From NCBI GenBank assembly GCA_902728285.1, contig CACVBU010000468.1, forward strand, positions 659,003 to 723,002: 64,000 nucleotides of DNA, written 5' to 3'. Below, in pieces: positions 1 to 11,948 of this stretch. Both the position numbers and the translations under genes were made by a program. This DNA is from Clytia hemisphaerica (taxonomy: Eukaryota > Cnidaria > Hydrozoa > Leptothecata > Clytiidae). A model generated the notes under the pieces. The model was not told the DNA's origin and did no database searches. It saw nothing but the letters and a program-made list of their open reading frames with translations. The stretch's first letter is position 1, and every line of letters starts with the position of its first letter.

Positions 1-424
1 TTCTGTTTTAATTCATATACTTTCTTCTATAGAACTTAGATTTTAATTCTCAAGTCTGAAACAAAATACAGAAATTAGCCACAAAAATAAAGGTACCATG
101 TATGACTTTTTTTCAAGGTTTTAACACGATAGTGACTTAAAATATTCGATGCTTAAATTTTGGAGAAAATAATCCTTTATGTTTTTTATGGATGACAACC
201 TTAGAGTAACAGAAAATGTTGTATAAACTATCTAGCTAATCATGTAATTTCACCCTGAATAGAATTTTATTGGTATTTTAATTTTTTTGCTTTATTTTTT
301 ATGTTTTAACTACTCCGCTAAAAGAAAATGCTCGGGAGAAGAACAAATCAACCATTTGTGTCCAACTTTAACTATTCTATGTGTACTTGTTTTCAGTCGA
401 ATCACAAAGTTTCATCAAGTTTTG

Positions 425-585
425 GACCTACTCAGAGGTCCTATAAATTAACGTGTTCATCCGTTCGCTCGTTACTAACTTTTCTCAGGATTGGCCCATA
501 AATGTTATTTGATTTTTTTGCACAAAGATAAGATTACCAAAGTGGTAATGCCGAAAATGTGACGGAGCCCGATTTTCGGAACGTT
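425..585. mobile_element. Fragment of GGACCTAC family, interrupted by the 586-884 MITE
   Basis: Reads GGACCTACTCAGAGGTCC, TATAAATTAACGTGTTC and GACGGAGCCCGATTTTC, in the same order as the left ends of 1750-2614 and (reversed) 16016-16451. Confidence 0.7.
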
Positions 586-884
586 CTACCTTTAGGGAAC
601 TTATTTTGGCGGGAACTAATTTTGGCGAATTCGGCGAATTTAGACAAAATTTGCCAAAATTAGTTTCTGCCAAAATTAAATATTTTGCTCACTCGCCAAA
701 ATTAAATTTTTTGGTATTTTGCCTAAATAACTTCTTTAGAGCACGAAAAAGCTTCAAATAAGGCAAAATAGAACAGATTTACGCTGGCATTAAAAAATTT
801 CATCAATCGCCAAAATTAAAAATTTTCAGGATTTTTGCCGCTCGTCAAAATTAGTTCCCGCCAAAATAAGTTCCCTTAAGGTAG
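586..884. mobile_element. 299-bp foldback MITE (TTTTGGCG family)
   Basis: Termini CTACCTTTAGGGAACTTATT on the left and, reversed, CTACCTTAAGGGAACTTATT on the right. Both continue through TTGGCGGGAACTAATTTTG, an inverted repeat of ~43 bp. Diverged relatives with GGCGAA/TTCGCC words are near 19670-19770 and 29420-29590. Confidence 0.8.
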
Positions 885-1749
885 TTTCTTTTCAAAAATA
901 TGATTTTCTTGAAAATGAAGGTTTTTGTATGATTTTTATTCAAGCAAAGTTGGGTCTCATTTTTCTCACTGATTTTCTGAAAGATTTTGAATTACTGAGT
1001 TAGCATTATTTTTAACGGGTTAATTTCAAATCTTGTTTGACTTACGTTTCTAGTCCAAAAAAGGGATTTTTGAAAAAGAAAAAGGAAATTAGCCATGTTA
1101 GAAATTAAATGATTTTGGTATTTTTCTTTTCTCGGACTCGAAAGAAATGTGGTCGGATTGAATCTGAAGCTTTCCCAGATCCATTAACGACCAATAGGCT
1201 CATTAAAGCAAAACCTCCATTTTGGGGCTATCTACTGCACACCGTTTTCTTGCCTCTATTTATAAGCACGTGTCAGTTAAAAAGCTGCTTGAGGGTCTGG
1301 AAGGTAACTGACGGTATTTGCGGTGAATAAAATGGCTTTCAGTGGTTACAGTGCAGCAAAAAATCGGTGAAAATCCTATCCTGACAGCACATTTATCTCA
1401 GATTATCAATTTTTTAGAGCAGAGAAAAAATCAGAATTCTCGGAAATGTCCACCGTTACAGTCCATTTCTGCTATCTTGAAAATATACTCTTAACCACCG
1501 CACATACCCATCAGTCAATTTACCTGACTATCCCGTACTTTAAAAGTGAATTCTCGTTGCAAAGACAATTTTGAGTGCATAATATAAGCCTTGAAGAATT
1601 TTCTAAACATGTGAACAATGAAGATTTTCGATCCTAGCCAAATAATTTTCAATATTATTTTGAAACTTTGAACCTCATTGACATAAAAAGGCCAAAAAAA
1701 GTATTCAACTTTTTTCCACCCTTTTTAAAAGGTCTTTAAAATATTTTTT
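885..1749. other. Gene-free stretch, nothing identified
   Basis: AT-rich; only short frames without recognisable domains. CAGTGGTTACAGTGCAGC near 1339 and CCACCGTTACAGTCCA near 1450 face each other and may be an eroded MITE. Confidence 0.5.
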
Positions 1750-2614
1750 GGACCTACCCCGGTGGGGTGGAGGTCCTATAAATTAACCCATGTTCGTTCG
1801 TTCGTTAGTGTGTTAGTTACCAGCTTTTCTCGAGATTGGCTCATTAGTTTTTTCTGATTTTTGGCACAAAGGTGCATGACCATAAACCCTCGAATGTGAC
1901 GGAGCCCGATTTTCTAAAAAAAAATTTTTTGGGCAAATTTGGGCCAAAAAACGGCTTAAAAACGGGTTTTTTGGACTTTGTGAAAAATTGGATCATTAAT
2001 TTTTTCTGATTTTTAGCATGAAAGTAGGGTACAATCATAGTTAAAGGATGGCTCAAGCAGATTTTTGCAAAAAAATTTTTTTGGCTCAAAAATCGTATTT
2101 TTATCTATAAGAACCACTGTTAATAAGAATACATCAATGTTCTTAGCCATATTATTATTATTATTTTTATTAATTTTTTTTACGATGAAAATGTCACGGT
2201 GGAGGCTAATGATTTGAGTTTTCTGTAAACACACTTATTATTTTTTTGGCTGAAAAACGAATCTTTATCTATAAGAATCACTATTTATGAGCATATATCA
2301 ATGTTATTAGCCAAATTGTTTTTTTTATTATTATTTTTTCTAACAGAAGAAAATGTCACGGTAGAGTGCGACGGTTTGAGTTTTCTGGAAACCTTATTTA
2401 TTAAGCTGTGCATTTTTCTGATAGTGGTTTTTATAAAGAAAAGCGCTTAATAGCTTTTTTATTTCTTTTTCAAAAACCTTTTTCAATAGTGTTGATAGTT
2501 TCTCTCAATAGATATGCTTTCATTTTCTTTATTTTTTTGTATTTTGACCAGTTATGTCTTATGTGTGTCATTGTTTCAATGTTCACTGATTAGTTTGATA
2601 ACCAGGTAGGTCCA
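1750..2614 (+). mobile_element. 865-bp GGACCTAC-family element
   Basis: Ends TGGACCTACCCCGG and, reversed, TGGACCTACCTGG. An inner segment of ~165 bp (TTTATCTATAAGAAYCACT ... AAAATGTCACGGT) is present twice in tandem (about 2088-2235 and 2240-2395). No coding frame. Confidence 0.75.
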
Positions 2615-3107
2615 TAAAAGTATCGCTTGTTTTTATTATAATGATTTTCTACAGATCCTCAAGGAACTATGATGGAACATGTTGATCAAATTTTTTCCCG
2701 TCAAAATCAGTTACACTTACAAAAATATTGACTATTTTACGTACACATTTTACTTTTAAATCTTACAATGGTGCTCAAAATTTTATTATTAAATAAATCG
2801 TATACCGTCATTTGTCTAATTTAGTACGTTCTCTTATTCATGCAGATAAATAGTTTTGACAAGTTCTTTACCTATCTCTGATTTTCCTCTAGTTTATAAT
2901 ACGGTAAAGGTCTTATTTTCCTTTAATTATAATGTGGCATTTAAAAAACCTGTTCAAGGATTTCTTTCTTCGCAATTTAAATATGTCTAAAACCGAGAAT
3001 GTTCACTTTCACATGCAAAAGAACGAAAAAACCCTTGGAAGAGATGGAAACATTTGAAGTTAGAGGAAAATAGGAAAATTTGGAATGGAAAAAAATCTTC
3101 TTTATTA

Positions 3108-3336
3108 CCGTGAAGTCGGGTAACTTGCATCAGTGGAGGCAAACATGAATAGCCCTCAAATGAATGACCTGTCTGGTCATTAAAATATAAAGTTAAATCA
3201 AAACAAAAAAGGTAGAATAGAGCTGCGAGTGGAGCTGCTTAGTTCATTTGTTTTGAAATTTTGCTGCTTTTATTGGTCATTCATTTGAGGGCTATGCATG
3301 TTTGTCTCCACTGATGCAAGTTACCCGACTTCACGG
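3108..3336. mobile_element. 229-bp MITE with TA target sites (CCGTGAAGTCGGG family)
   Basis: Near-perfect inverted ends of over 60 bp (CCGTGAAGTCGGGTAACTTG ... CAAATGAATGACC), flanked by TA on both sides. This fits a Tc1/mariner-type non-autonomous element. It lies 330 bp downstream of the NLR stop codon. Confidence 0.88.
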
Positions 3337-3668
3337 TACTTTTCCTTCAAGTTAGTGCGGATAAACTAGATTTCTCCTCTAATCTTTAGTGCGATAGGAA
3401 AGTCAACGGTTCAAAGTAATTTATTTTCTCCCATTATGAGTGCGACACCTCAAAAATATTTATTTAATCGGCCGCATTAAATTAGAGAAATGACGGTATA
3501 GTTTAATCGTGAACTTAAATATTTGCTTCTAATCTAATCGATCGTTTGGATTGGATTTAATCTTATCTGTAGCTGTCATTCGTCGATTATTCATTTTAAT
3601 GGTTGAAGATATATTTTCAAGTTGCCTGAAAAAAGATTCTACGACGCACGGAGGCCAGTTGTAAGTTA

Positions 3669-6600
3669 TTAGGGATCTTGGGATTGGCTCTCTACACCAA
3701 GGCGAAGATAATCCTTTAATGATCGAACTCCTGGTGGCATTCGAATATATGTCTCACGGGGTTTCCTCATTGATATATTTTCGATTTCATCTGAATGGTC
3801 GAAGATTGTTGGTTCACCTTCATAAAGATATCCTCGCATACAAGATGCACCAATGCGTTTTATCTTTTGCTCAAGTTGTTCGCTGATGGCTGATGTACTA
3901 GTTTGCAAGTCACACCAGATCTTGACTGACATTAACCTCATTTTTTTCCACGATTCAAATGCAATACAATCCCTTGCATGTTGATGTTTATAAGCTCCCA
4001 TATGTTGTATGTACGGATTATAAGCCAGTATAATTTCCTGGAATATATTCAAGCCACATTCGATTAGCTCTTCAGCCGTTAAGCTGAATGGAGAATGATA
4101 AGTGAGCCTGTACGGAGCTGGTTGACCTTCTCTCAGCTTGACTGATGCTGCAGTACACAATTGACGAAGCTGTGATAAATACCCATTGGTCTCCAACCCA
4201 TGAACAAAGGGTAGAATAGGAGCAGCCTTTGACATATCTGTGTTTGGCAATGTTAGGAAAAATAACCGTTGGATTTTGAAATCGGGTTTTAAATGGATAA
4301 CATGATCCTTGATAACCTCGGCAAGTTGCGAGACTTGAATAATATTATTAAAAGAAACGTTAACATTTTTAGTGTGTAGCATGAAGAGCGAGTGCAACCG
4401 TTTCGCTTCGTCACTTTCCAACGGACATTTGAAGGAAGATAAGGTGACAGATTTTAAACGAAACATTCCTTTGGTAGCTTGTTTCTCTAAATAATCCAGA
4501 CATTGTTTTTCATAATTGTTCAATGAACCATTGGTAATCTGAATATGTAAGTGTTCGTTATATTCTATTTTGTTTTGATACTCATAAAATACACTCAGAT
4601 AATATGCTTTACCGTCAATGAAAAAATGTTGAGGATTTTTAGGCTCTTTTGCTAATAAGTGATCAACCAATAATTCCTTTCTAGATTCTGTTGAAGACTT
4701 TGTAAAAATGGATGTGAACTTTCTTACGATTGGCGAAGATTGTGAGTCGTAAAGAGAACCTCCAACCAATCCGGATAACATTGATAAGATATACGGATTT
4801 GTGATCCGGGCATCTACTGTTCCGGTATCAAATAAATGTAAAGCAGTCAGAAACTCATTGAATGAATAATGAAGAAATTGGTACCGGGTACCCTCTATTG
4901 AATCCGGGTAATCAATTTCGATAATTAAACCAGTATCATCCAACACTTCTTTCATTGACAATTCTCCACTAATGATCTCTTCCGAAGTAAAAGCGATTTT
5001 ACCTAAAAGAAAAACAATTTAGATCTACAATGAGCTGCAAGAAACATACAAATTCGCTAGTTATGCAGGAGGAATTATTCTAAACATCAGTAACCTGTTC
5101 TAATAGACAGGTCTTAGGCTATCTCAATTTTTATCTCGATAAGAAATTGCTTTAGGCTCTAAACAAAGGAAATGTGATGTGCCTTATCGGGAAAAATATG
5201 TCGGAGTTTTATATAGTCAGGGTTTTTTTTCGTCGGGGAAATATTTTCGTCACCTAGAGGCATTTTCGTCACTTTCCCCCGACCAAAATTTCAAATTCGT
5301 CACTTTTCCCTGACCAAAATTTTTTGAATGTTTCCGACAAAATATAGAGCATAAGAATTTTTTATCAAACCATTGCAGTTTTAACATAGTTTGTTGTGTT
5401 TATTGGGCAAAAGAACTCGTTTGAAAAAAAGTCATTTTATTTGTTCTATTAAGAAACATCCCTGGAAACGTTTACAATGGAAAACTACGATAGAGAACCT
5501 TTTTTCCTGTTGAAATAAAAAATTGGAGAAAAATCTTGGTTGGGGGGTTAAAAAACCGGGTAAAAATTTTGGGCGAAGTTCGTCGGGGGGAAATTTCGTC
5601 AACTTCTCAAAATTTTCGTCACTTTCCCCCAACATTTTTTCCCAATAAGGTAGCCTATTTTATCCTCGGTCATAGACGTTTCTGATCAATAAAAAGTTCC
5701 ATAAATATTCGAGAATGCACTATACTAAAAGGCTAAGGTCACACATATCGGTGTTTTTAAAAGACATTAAAACGTATGGAAGTGTATAACAAACCTTCAA
5801 CTTCAAGTTGAAAAGCCATTTTAGCAAGTGTCAGCAATTCCTGGTGAACTTTTGGATCTTCTAAGATGTTTCTGGTCGAACAACCAAATTGGTTTTTTCG
5901 AGTAGCACTGTGTGATCTCAAAAACAATGGGAGTAGATTGCAAAAGAGCGAAGTATAAGTGTGAACGGAGATTCCCTCAGTATTATCTGTACTGTTCAAA
6001 AGATAACAGATTCCCCACGCATAGAAAGGAATTGCAATCATTTTACCAAGCATTTGGGAATCATCAATTTTCTCTTGAACCTGTTTCACCTTTTGATCAT
6101 CGCGCACATGTTTTTGAATGTAGAGGTCGATGTTTTGTTTATTGAAACCAGTTACCTCGATTATTTTTCTCCAATGTTTATGTCTCGATGAGCGCGGGAA
6201 AAATGTATCCATTAATAAAGAGCAACTTCCCGGTCGACTAGATACCACGCGTGTTAATATACCATCAAAAGTAGGATTTTCGGGATTCATCAAATCGTGT
6301 ATGCTACGCGAAAGGCTTGACCATTCTTCTTCTGGTTGATCAACGAAGTCTCTTTTGTTGGCAAACTCATCAAAACCTTCCAATACTATCAAAGCTTTAC
6401 GATCATACTTTTTCAGTTCTTTCAATAATGCACCATCATTGAATCCGTAGTTTGGATAAAAGAAATCCAACAGTTTTTCCGCTGTTATTGTGTTGTCCTT
6501 TCGAAAACGCACTAATTGTCGAAAATACAGAACGAAAACAAAATCAAAGTGGACTTTTTTCTTTACACCTTTTTCTTGTGAGTCAACCTGGGCTGTATTA

Positions 6601-9600
6601 TGCCATAATCCCTCACAGCTCCAGCTGTACAGCAGTGTTTCCGCTAATGTTGTTTTTCCACTTCCCGGAACACCTGAAATTATTACGTAATCATTGGAAT
6701 TAGTGATGATGTCATCATATCCAATGACAACTTTACTTTCGTCTCGAGTTTGGACACGCCCAATATCGCTTTGAGAATGGATCCCTGCAAAAGTATCAGA
6801 TGAAATTATGGATAAGTCGACAATGATTTCATCACGTTTGGATGAGATAGGGGCGTGAAGATTGGAAACGCCACTATGGTAGGGCGTGTCTATGGTGTTA
6901 TATCTTTCCTTCGTCTCTCTTTTCAATTGCTGGCTTTTCTTTGAGATATCTAAATGAAAAAATGGAGAAAGTTAACAAATTGAAGAAAAAGTAGAAGGAA
7001 CCTGAGACTCAAACCGATGTCTTATCATGGTATAAGAAAGCCGTGGCTGGAATATGTACCGCATTGTCTTTTCAGTTAATTGCTGTTCCATCTCTGTCTC
7101 CGAGCTTTATAAGAACATCAAGATGATCAGTTTGTTATTGGTAGATAGTTTTTGAAATTTTTCTCTTATTTTCCTTCACAAAAAGTTTTTTTGTTGCTAG
7201 ATATCTTTGAATCTGTACCCAATAGAACACTTGAACTAATTTTGGACGTATTTTAGGGGTATTTTGTGGAAAAATAGTTTTCCGCTAAAATTGAAATTAT
7301 AAGAACTATATTCAAGATGACAACTTTCCTGTCAGTTTAAATGATAAATTTTGAAGGTGCTGGCTTGAAATTTTCACAGTGTTATCTTGATGTAGTTTTT
7401 CATTGATTTCTAAAGAGATTTCACTGAAATATTGCGAAGGCATTTCGAGACACCTCGTTAATTTTTGAGTTCTTTCAGCCCAGCCATTTTGTGCTTGTTT
7501 CAATTTCTTAGTGTTGATTTTTCCGTTACAATGATTTTATAATGCAAGTGTATTATCGAGAGCATATCATTAATGTCTAAAACGCACTGAGAAGTAATTA
7601 TTAACGACAAACCAATAAAATTTACCATTAAAGATGCTACATTACTGATTTCTTGATCAACAAATAGTCATCAAATACGACAGAGATAGAATAACAGAAA
7701 TTCAGATGTTATCATTCCAGCCGCGGCTTTCTTATACTATGGTCTTATCATCAAATGAAAAAACAAAAGCTAAGTGGCAATAAATGAACTAAATAAGAAA
7801 TGTTTAATACATTAGCTAAATGAGAGGAAGTGAAGAATTTTGTTCTATTGTATCTTATCTTATCATGTCACACGAGTACACCCCTGTGTCACAGACCCAC
7901 TGGGACCCCATACCCACTGGAAAATATGGCAAAAATTTGGTCCCCGGTGGGAAATACCCTGAAATTTTAGTCCCACTGGAAAATTGACTTTGATTTCATC
8001 CCCACTCGAAAATCAATGTCTAAAAATGGCACTCCAAAACCATCCCCACTGATCCCCTTGGAACAATAAAATTCCTATCCCTATTGGGATTTTAATAGGG
8101 GTTTTTATCCACCACTGAAGAAAAAAGTGCCATCTGGGCTGTGAGACAGGGGTGTACGAGTACTAAAAAACAATGATTCGTAAATTATTTTACCAAATTT
8201 ATTTTGATGTGGCGAGAGCATCGGAGATTTGGTGGCTGTATTTGGTGGCTGCTTTTGAATCGGAAGTTTGTGGTTTTGATTCGAAGATTGATCAGTTTGA
8301 TCTTTGTCTTTAGTATGGCTGCTCTGCTGTTGGATTGGAGGTTTGTGGTCCTGGTTCGAAGATTGATCAGTTTGATCTGTGTCTTTAGTATGGCTGTCCT
8401 GCTGTTGAATTGGAAGTTTGTGGTTCTGGTTCGAAGATTGATCAGTTTGATCTTTGTCTTTAGTATGGCTGTCCTGCTGTTGAATTGAAAGTTTGTGGCT
8501 CTGGTTCGAAGATTGATCAGTTTGATCTGTGTCTTTAGTATGGCTGTCCTGCTGTTGGATTGGAAGTTTGTGGTTCTGGTTCGAAGATTGATCAGTTTGA
8601 TCTGTGTCTTTAGTATGGCTGTCTTGCTGTTGAATTGGAAGTTTGTGGTTCTGGTTCGGAGATTGATCAGTTTGATCTTTGTCTTTAGTATAGCTGTCCT
8701 GCTGTTGGATTGGAAGTTTGTGGCTCTGGTTCGAAGATTGATCAGTTTGATCTTTGTCTTTAATATGGCTGTCCTGCTGTTGAATTGAAAGTTTGTGATT
8801 TTGGTTCGAAGATTGATCAGTTTGACGTTTGTCCTTAGTATAGCTGCCCTGCTGTTGGATTGGAAGTTTGTGGTTCTGGTTCGAAGATTGATCAGTTTGA
8901 CGTTTGTCCTTAACTTGGCTGTCCTGCTGTTGGATTGGAAGTTTGTGATTTTGGTTCGAAGATTGATCAGTTTGACGCTTGTCTTTAACTTGGATTGGAA
9001 TTTTTTGGTTCGGGTTCGAAGATTGATCAGTTTGACACTTGTCTTTAGTATGGCTGTCCTGCTGTTGGATTGGAAGTTGACGATTTTCATTGGATGATTG
9101 ATCGGTTATGTCATCTTCCATTTTTGTTAGCACTTTACGTTTTAAAGCTTCCTTCACACTCTCTAATATTTTTTCGACTTCAAGTGATTGTCTAGTGATA
9201 GCATCCAGGCTTTCGCTCGAATTTGGAAAAGTTGTAAACAAAAAGTAACCTTGATCATGCATTTTCAAGTTCCTCAGATGTTTTTGTTTCTCTTCTAATA
9301 ATTCAAGTTTCAATCCATCAAAAGATGTTAGATCTTCACCATCATCATTGAATAAAGAGTTAAAATACTCAAAATCACCGTATGAGAGCCTTCGTAAAAT
9401 ATCGACCAACATTTTTTTATACGTAAGGAATTCGTCTTCATGAAGAGTCAGAGATGCTGACAAAATTCTTGCTTTGAGACCCAACACAGCCATTATTGAG
9501 CTGGTCATGTTAAGATATTGGTCAATAATTGAATCGTCCTTTGACTCTTTAACAATTGAAAGTAGCTTAGGTTTTAACTTTGATTTCTCCAAGATGAGAA

Positions 9601-9913
9601 GTGATATAGCCATGACATCTAATCTCGCAATGATTGGTTTAGTATCGACCAGCGAACTCGGCTCTACATTTTTGGCAAGGATGTCTGATTGATGGTTGAA
9701 AGAATGCGTCACTTTCTCTTGAATGCCAACAAGAATTTCATTCAACTCAACAGCTTTACATGATTTTGGGAAATCACCAAATTGCGGATTGTAAAGTGTG
9801 TCCAGGAGAGTTGATTTAAGACATACTTCAAATGGTATGGAAATCTGGAACCACCATCTTGCTGGCTCGTGTGGATGAGCGAGACTTTTTGAATCATCTA
9901 GGTTTTGATCCAT
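3669..9913 (-). CDS. NLR-type NACHT NTPase receptor, three exons, with 25-residue repeat linker
   Basis: Likely cytosolic innate-immune or stress sensor of the NACHT (STAND NTPase) class. I assembled three exons: 9913-8194, 6949-5795 and 5002-3669. Phases match at both junctions (phase 1 each) and the sum is 4209 nt, giving about 1402 aa. Order in the protein: a helical N-terminal region (about residues 1-265) that I do not recognise; about 11.5 copies of a Gln/Asp/Ser-rich 25-residue repeat (about 270-550); then the NACHT domain with Walker A GVPGSGKTT (about 666-674) and Walker B ALIVLEGFDE (about 750-762). The next segment, VEGKIAFTSEE, spans the second splice junction, and FLHYSFNEFLTALHLF is the typical post-NACHT helix of animal NLRs. 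The C-terminal ~400 residues are helical with no clear LRRs. Intron 1 (6950-8193) and intron 2 (5003-5794) carry MITEs. No TIR, CARD or death domain was visible by eye. A possible AATAAA (minus) lies near 3460. Confidence 0.88.
5181..5652. mobile_element. TTCGTC-rich MITE in NLR intron 2
   Basis: Left end GCCTTATCGGGAAAAATATG; the right end reversed reads ACCTTATTGGGAAAAAATG. The interior repeats TTTTCGTCACTTTCCCCC words. No coding frame fits. It fills most of the 5003-5794 intron. Confidence 0.7.
7026..7741. mobile_element. 716-bp MITE, family A copy 1, in NLR intron 1
   Basis: Inverted ends: CATGGTATAAGAAAGCCGTG on the left and, reversed, CATAGTATAAGAAAGCCGCG on the right; imperfect similarity continues for about 80 bp. 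It is flanked by a 7-bp direct repeat GTCTTAT (7019-7025 and 7742-7748). No coding frame inside. A second copy is at 11949-12662. Confidence 0.9.
7878..8155. mobile_element. 278-bp MITE with ACACCCCTGT ends in NLR intron 1
   Basis: Left end ACACCCCTGTGTCACAG; the right end reversed reads ACACCCCTGTCTCACAG. The flanking direct repeat is ACGAGT, extendable to ACGAGTAC (7872-7879 and 8156-8163). The interior repeats CCCACTGG words. The exon 1 splice donor lies at 8193/8194, only 38 bp away, so the open frame that reads on into this element (8105-8193) is intronic. Confidence 0.82.
8230..9090 (-). repeat. 75-bp in-frame minisatellite (about 11.5 copies) in NLR exon 1
   Basis: A tandem array with a 75-bp period encodes units such as KLPIQQQDSHTKDTDQTD followed by QSSNQNH. 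Copies differ by a few substitutions (H/Y/Q, S/P, D/K). One unit near 8985 is shortened by 15 bp, which keeps the frame. Because 75 is a multiple of three and the unit has no stops in several frames, long spurious ORFs also run through the array on both strands. The encoded linker is polar and predicted disordered; it sits between the N-terminal region and NACHT. Confidence 0.95.
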
Positions 9914-10017
9914 TGTTTTTCCTTAAAACATGAACAACATTGATTGTTTGTTATCCTACAAGAGAGATTAAATGTCTTGTTTTACTATAAGCATTTCAAC
10001 GTGTAAGTTGCATGAAG

Positions 10018-10092
10018 ACAACCCTGTTCCCTACGTATTATCGGCTTTTTGATGCTTACTGATAATGCAATTAAAGCCTGTGATACACGGGA
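10018..10092 (+). repeat. Short dispersed repeat, copy 1
   Basis: TGTTCCCTACGTATTATCGG ... AAAGCCTGTGATACACGGG, also found at about 15318-15422. Confidence 0.6.
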
Positions 10093-10382
10093 ATGAGGTT
10101 ACCATGAAGGTAGAGAATTCAGCTACACTGCGTAAGTTTGTGGTTTCGAACCTCAGCCGAGTCTCAAAGATTCGAAAAATGGGACTTGTTGTCATAGTAT
10201 AAAATCCCACTTAGCCCAGATTATTGAAAATGTTGAGATCCAGTCTTGATGGAACAAGAGAGACTAAAGTGGTTTTTAAATGGAAATCCCCTTAGTATAG
10301 TCCGACCACTGTCATCTGGATGATTGTTGACAACTTTTAAATAAAAAGCTTTTCTTTCCACTATCGAAAACAATGAAAATGA

Positions 10383-10915
10383 ATAGCCTAGATATCCAAG
10401 TGGTAAACTATTTCACAGTCTAGTTTTTTATGTTATGCTAAGGTTTACCGCCTGGTCTTCCTAGAGCGCTTTGTATTTTCAAATCAGAATGCGGCTTGCT
10501 TGTTTGCACTCACTCTGATAAAGCCGTAAGGGCCGATTTACATAGCGCGGAGAAATTCTGCAACAAAAATAAGGTAATCCTAGGTAAAGCTAGTGAAGAT
10601 ACAGCTTTTTGTTTCATGAAAACATGAAAAAGAAGAACACAGTTGAGGTGAGTTCATTTTCCAAGAAAACATGGTTGGCCATAGTGATACATGCGAACTT
10701 GTTTATGGACTTTGGTCTCATTTTTGCCGGATGTTTTAAATAGTTTTAGATCTTGCAAGGGTGCTTTTGATTAATTTCTATTTAGCTGCCTTGGGTTGGC
10801 TGGGACAGTTTTGGAAACATGGGTTTGTACTTGCAAGCTGTAATTTCAGGACTTTGTATGTATGTTGAGGCAAAATTCTTTTTTCTGAGATTTAAAGCTT
10901 GGATATCTAGGCTAT
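10383..10915. mobile_element. 533-bp MITE with 18-bp perfect inverted ends
   Basis: ATAGCCTAGATATCCAAG at 10383-10400 and its exact reverse complement at 10898-10915. No coding frame; the target duplication is unclear. Confidence 0.65.
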
Positions 10916-11019
10916 ATGAAAATATAGTGCCTGAAAAAATACATTATCCCAATGACAGTATAGGTATACGGAGTATAGGTGTATACCTTTTCAAACCAAT
11001 CCCCAATAACACACTGACA

Positions 11020-11430
11020 CAACATCCCTGTGTCACAGATCCGGTGGGGCCCCCAACCCACTGGAAAATCTGTTCAACATTTGGTCCCGTTCGAAGAAAT
11101 ACCCTACAATTTTAGCCTCACTAGGAAATTAACTTTGATGTTATCCTAGTCTAGCAAGCTAAAAAGAAATAAAGTAAAGTAGAAATAAAGCAAAAAGTAA
11201 TGGAGAAAACAATTTTAGTTTATACAATAACAATAACAACCGTAACAATAATCGTATTATCATATACTGTAACGCCTTGTATTACACGCATTATAAACGA
11301 CTCCAGTCTGATCTCATCCCCATTCGAAATTCAATGTAAAAAATTGCACTCCAAAACCATTGCTCCACTGTATTTAATAAGCTTGGAACAATCGAAACAA
11401 TATCCCCCACTGGGCTAGGGTTGTCACATA
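11020..11430. mobile_element. Second ACACCCCTGT-family MITE interrupted by a nested insertion
   Basis: Sequence 11027-11145 and 11312-11412 follows the 7878-8155 element in order (CCCTGTGTCACAGA, CCCACTGGAAAAT, AACTTTGAT, CACTCCAAAACCATT). Between them, about 11145-11311 is a foreign ~165-bp segment whose reverse complement recurs near 28110-28245 and 28770-28800. Confidence 0.75.
11145..11311. mobile_element. Nested ~165-bp repeat unit
   Basis: It starts near AGTCTAGCAAGCTA and ends near ATTATAAACGACTCCAGTCT. Its 3' half is matched in inverted orientation at 28118-28240 (GACTGGAGTCGTTTATAATG, GTTACGGGATAATATTAG) and its 5' edge at 28782-28795 (TAGCTTGCTAGACTA). Confidence 0.65.
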
Positions 11431-11948
11431 GGAAATGAATCCAAATAGATCATAACAATGTACATACTTACCCCTAAAAGAAGGTAGATTTTTCTTACTC
11501 ATTCAAATCATATACTGAAGTATATCATATTTGCAAATCTGACTTGCGATTCAAGAAAGTACTCTATACCATCGGTAGAGCGGTATATCAGTCAAGAATA
11601 GAGACATTAGATAGATTACATAGATTTTTTTTAATCTGACTGAAGACTTCTGAAACGTCACGAAATTCCGAGTATCGGAAAATAAATTTGTCTCTATCCT
11701 ACACTGAAGTATATAACATACAAACAAAAATGCTTTTGAAAACAGCAATAGTAAGATGTTTTGAAATCATGACCTTTTTACATTTCTCAAATTTCTTCGA
11801 ACTTAGAAGCAGAGGACTCACATGACAGAATCATGACACAGTTATCAATCAAAATTTGTTGAAAATCAATTTCAAGTCAACGGTAAGAAAGTGACTCATC
11901 CATCTATTATCAGCGCGATTTCTTGGAACCCAGTTTGATTTATTCAAC

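Noticed and set aside
8230-9090. Tandem array as a CRISPR
   Set aside because: Units are contiguous with no unique spacers, they are coding, and the DNA is eukaryotic.
8204-9097. Open frames on the plus strand and a second minus frame (8185-9090) through the minisatellite
   Set aside because: They are shadows created by a stop-free 75-bp unit; the frame that joins unique N-terminal sequence and splices to NACHT is the real one.
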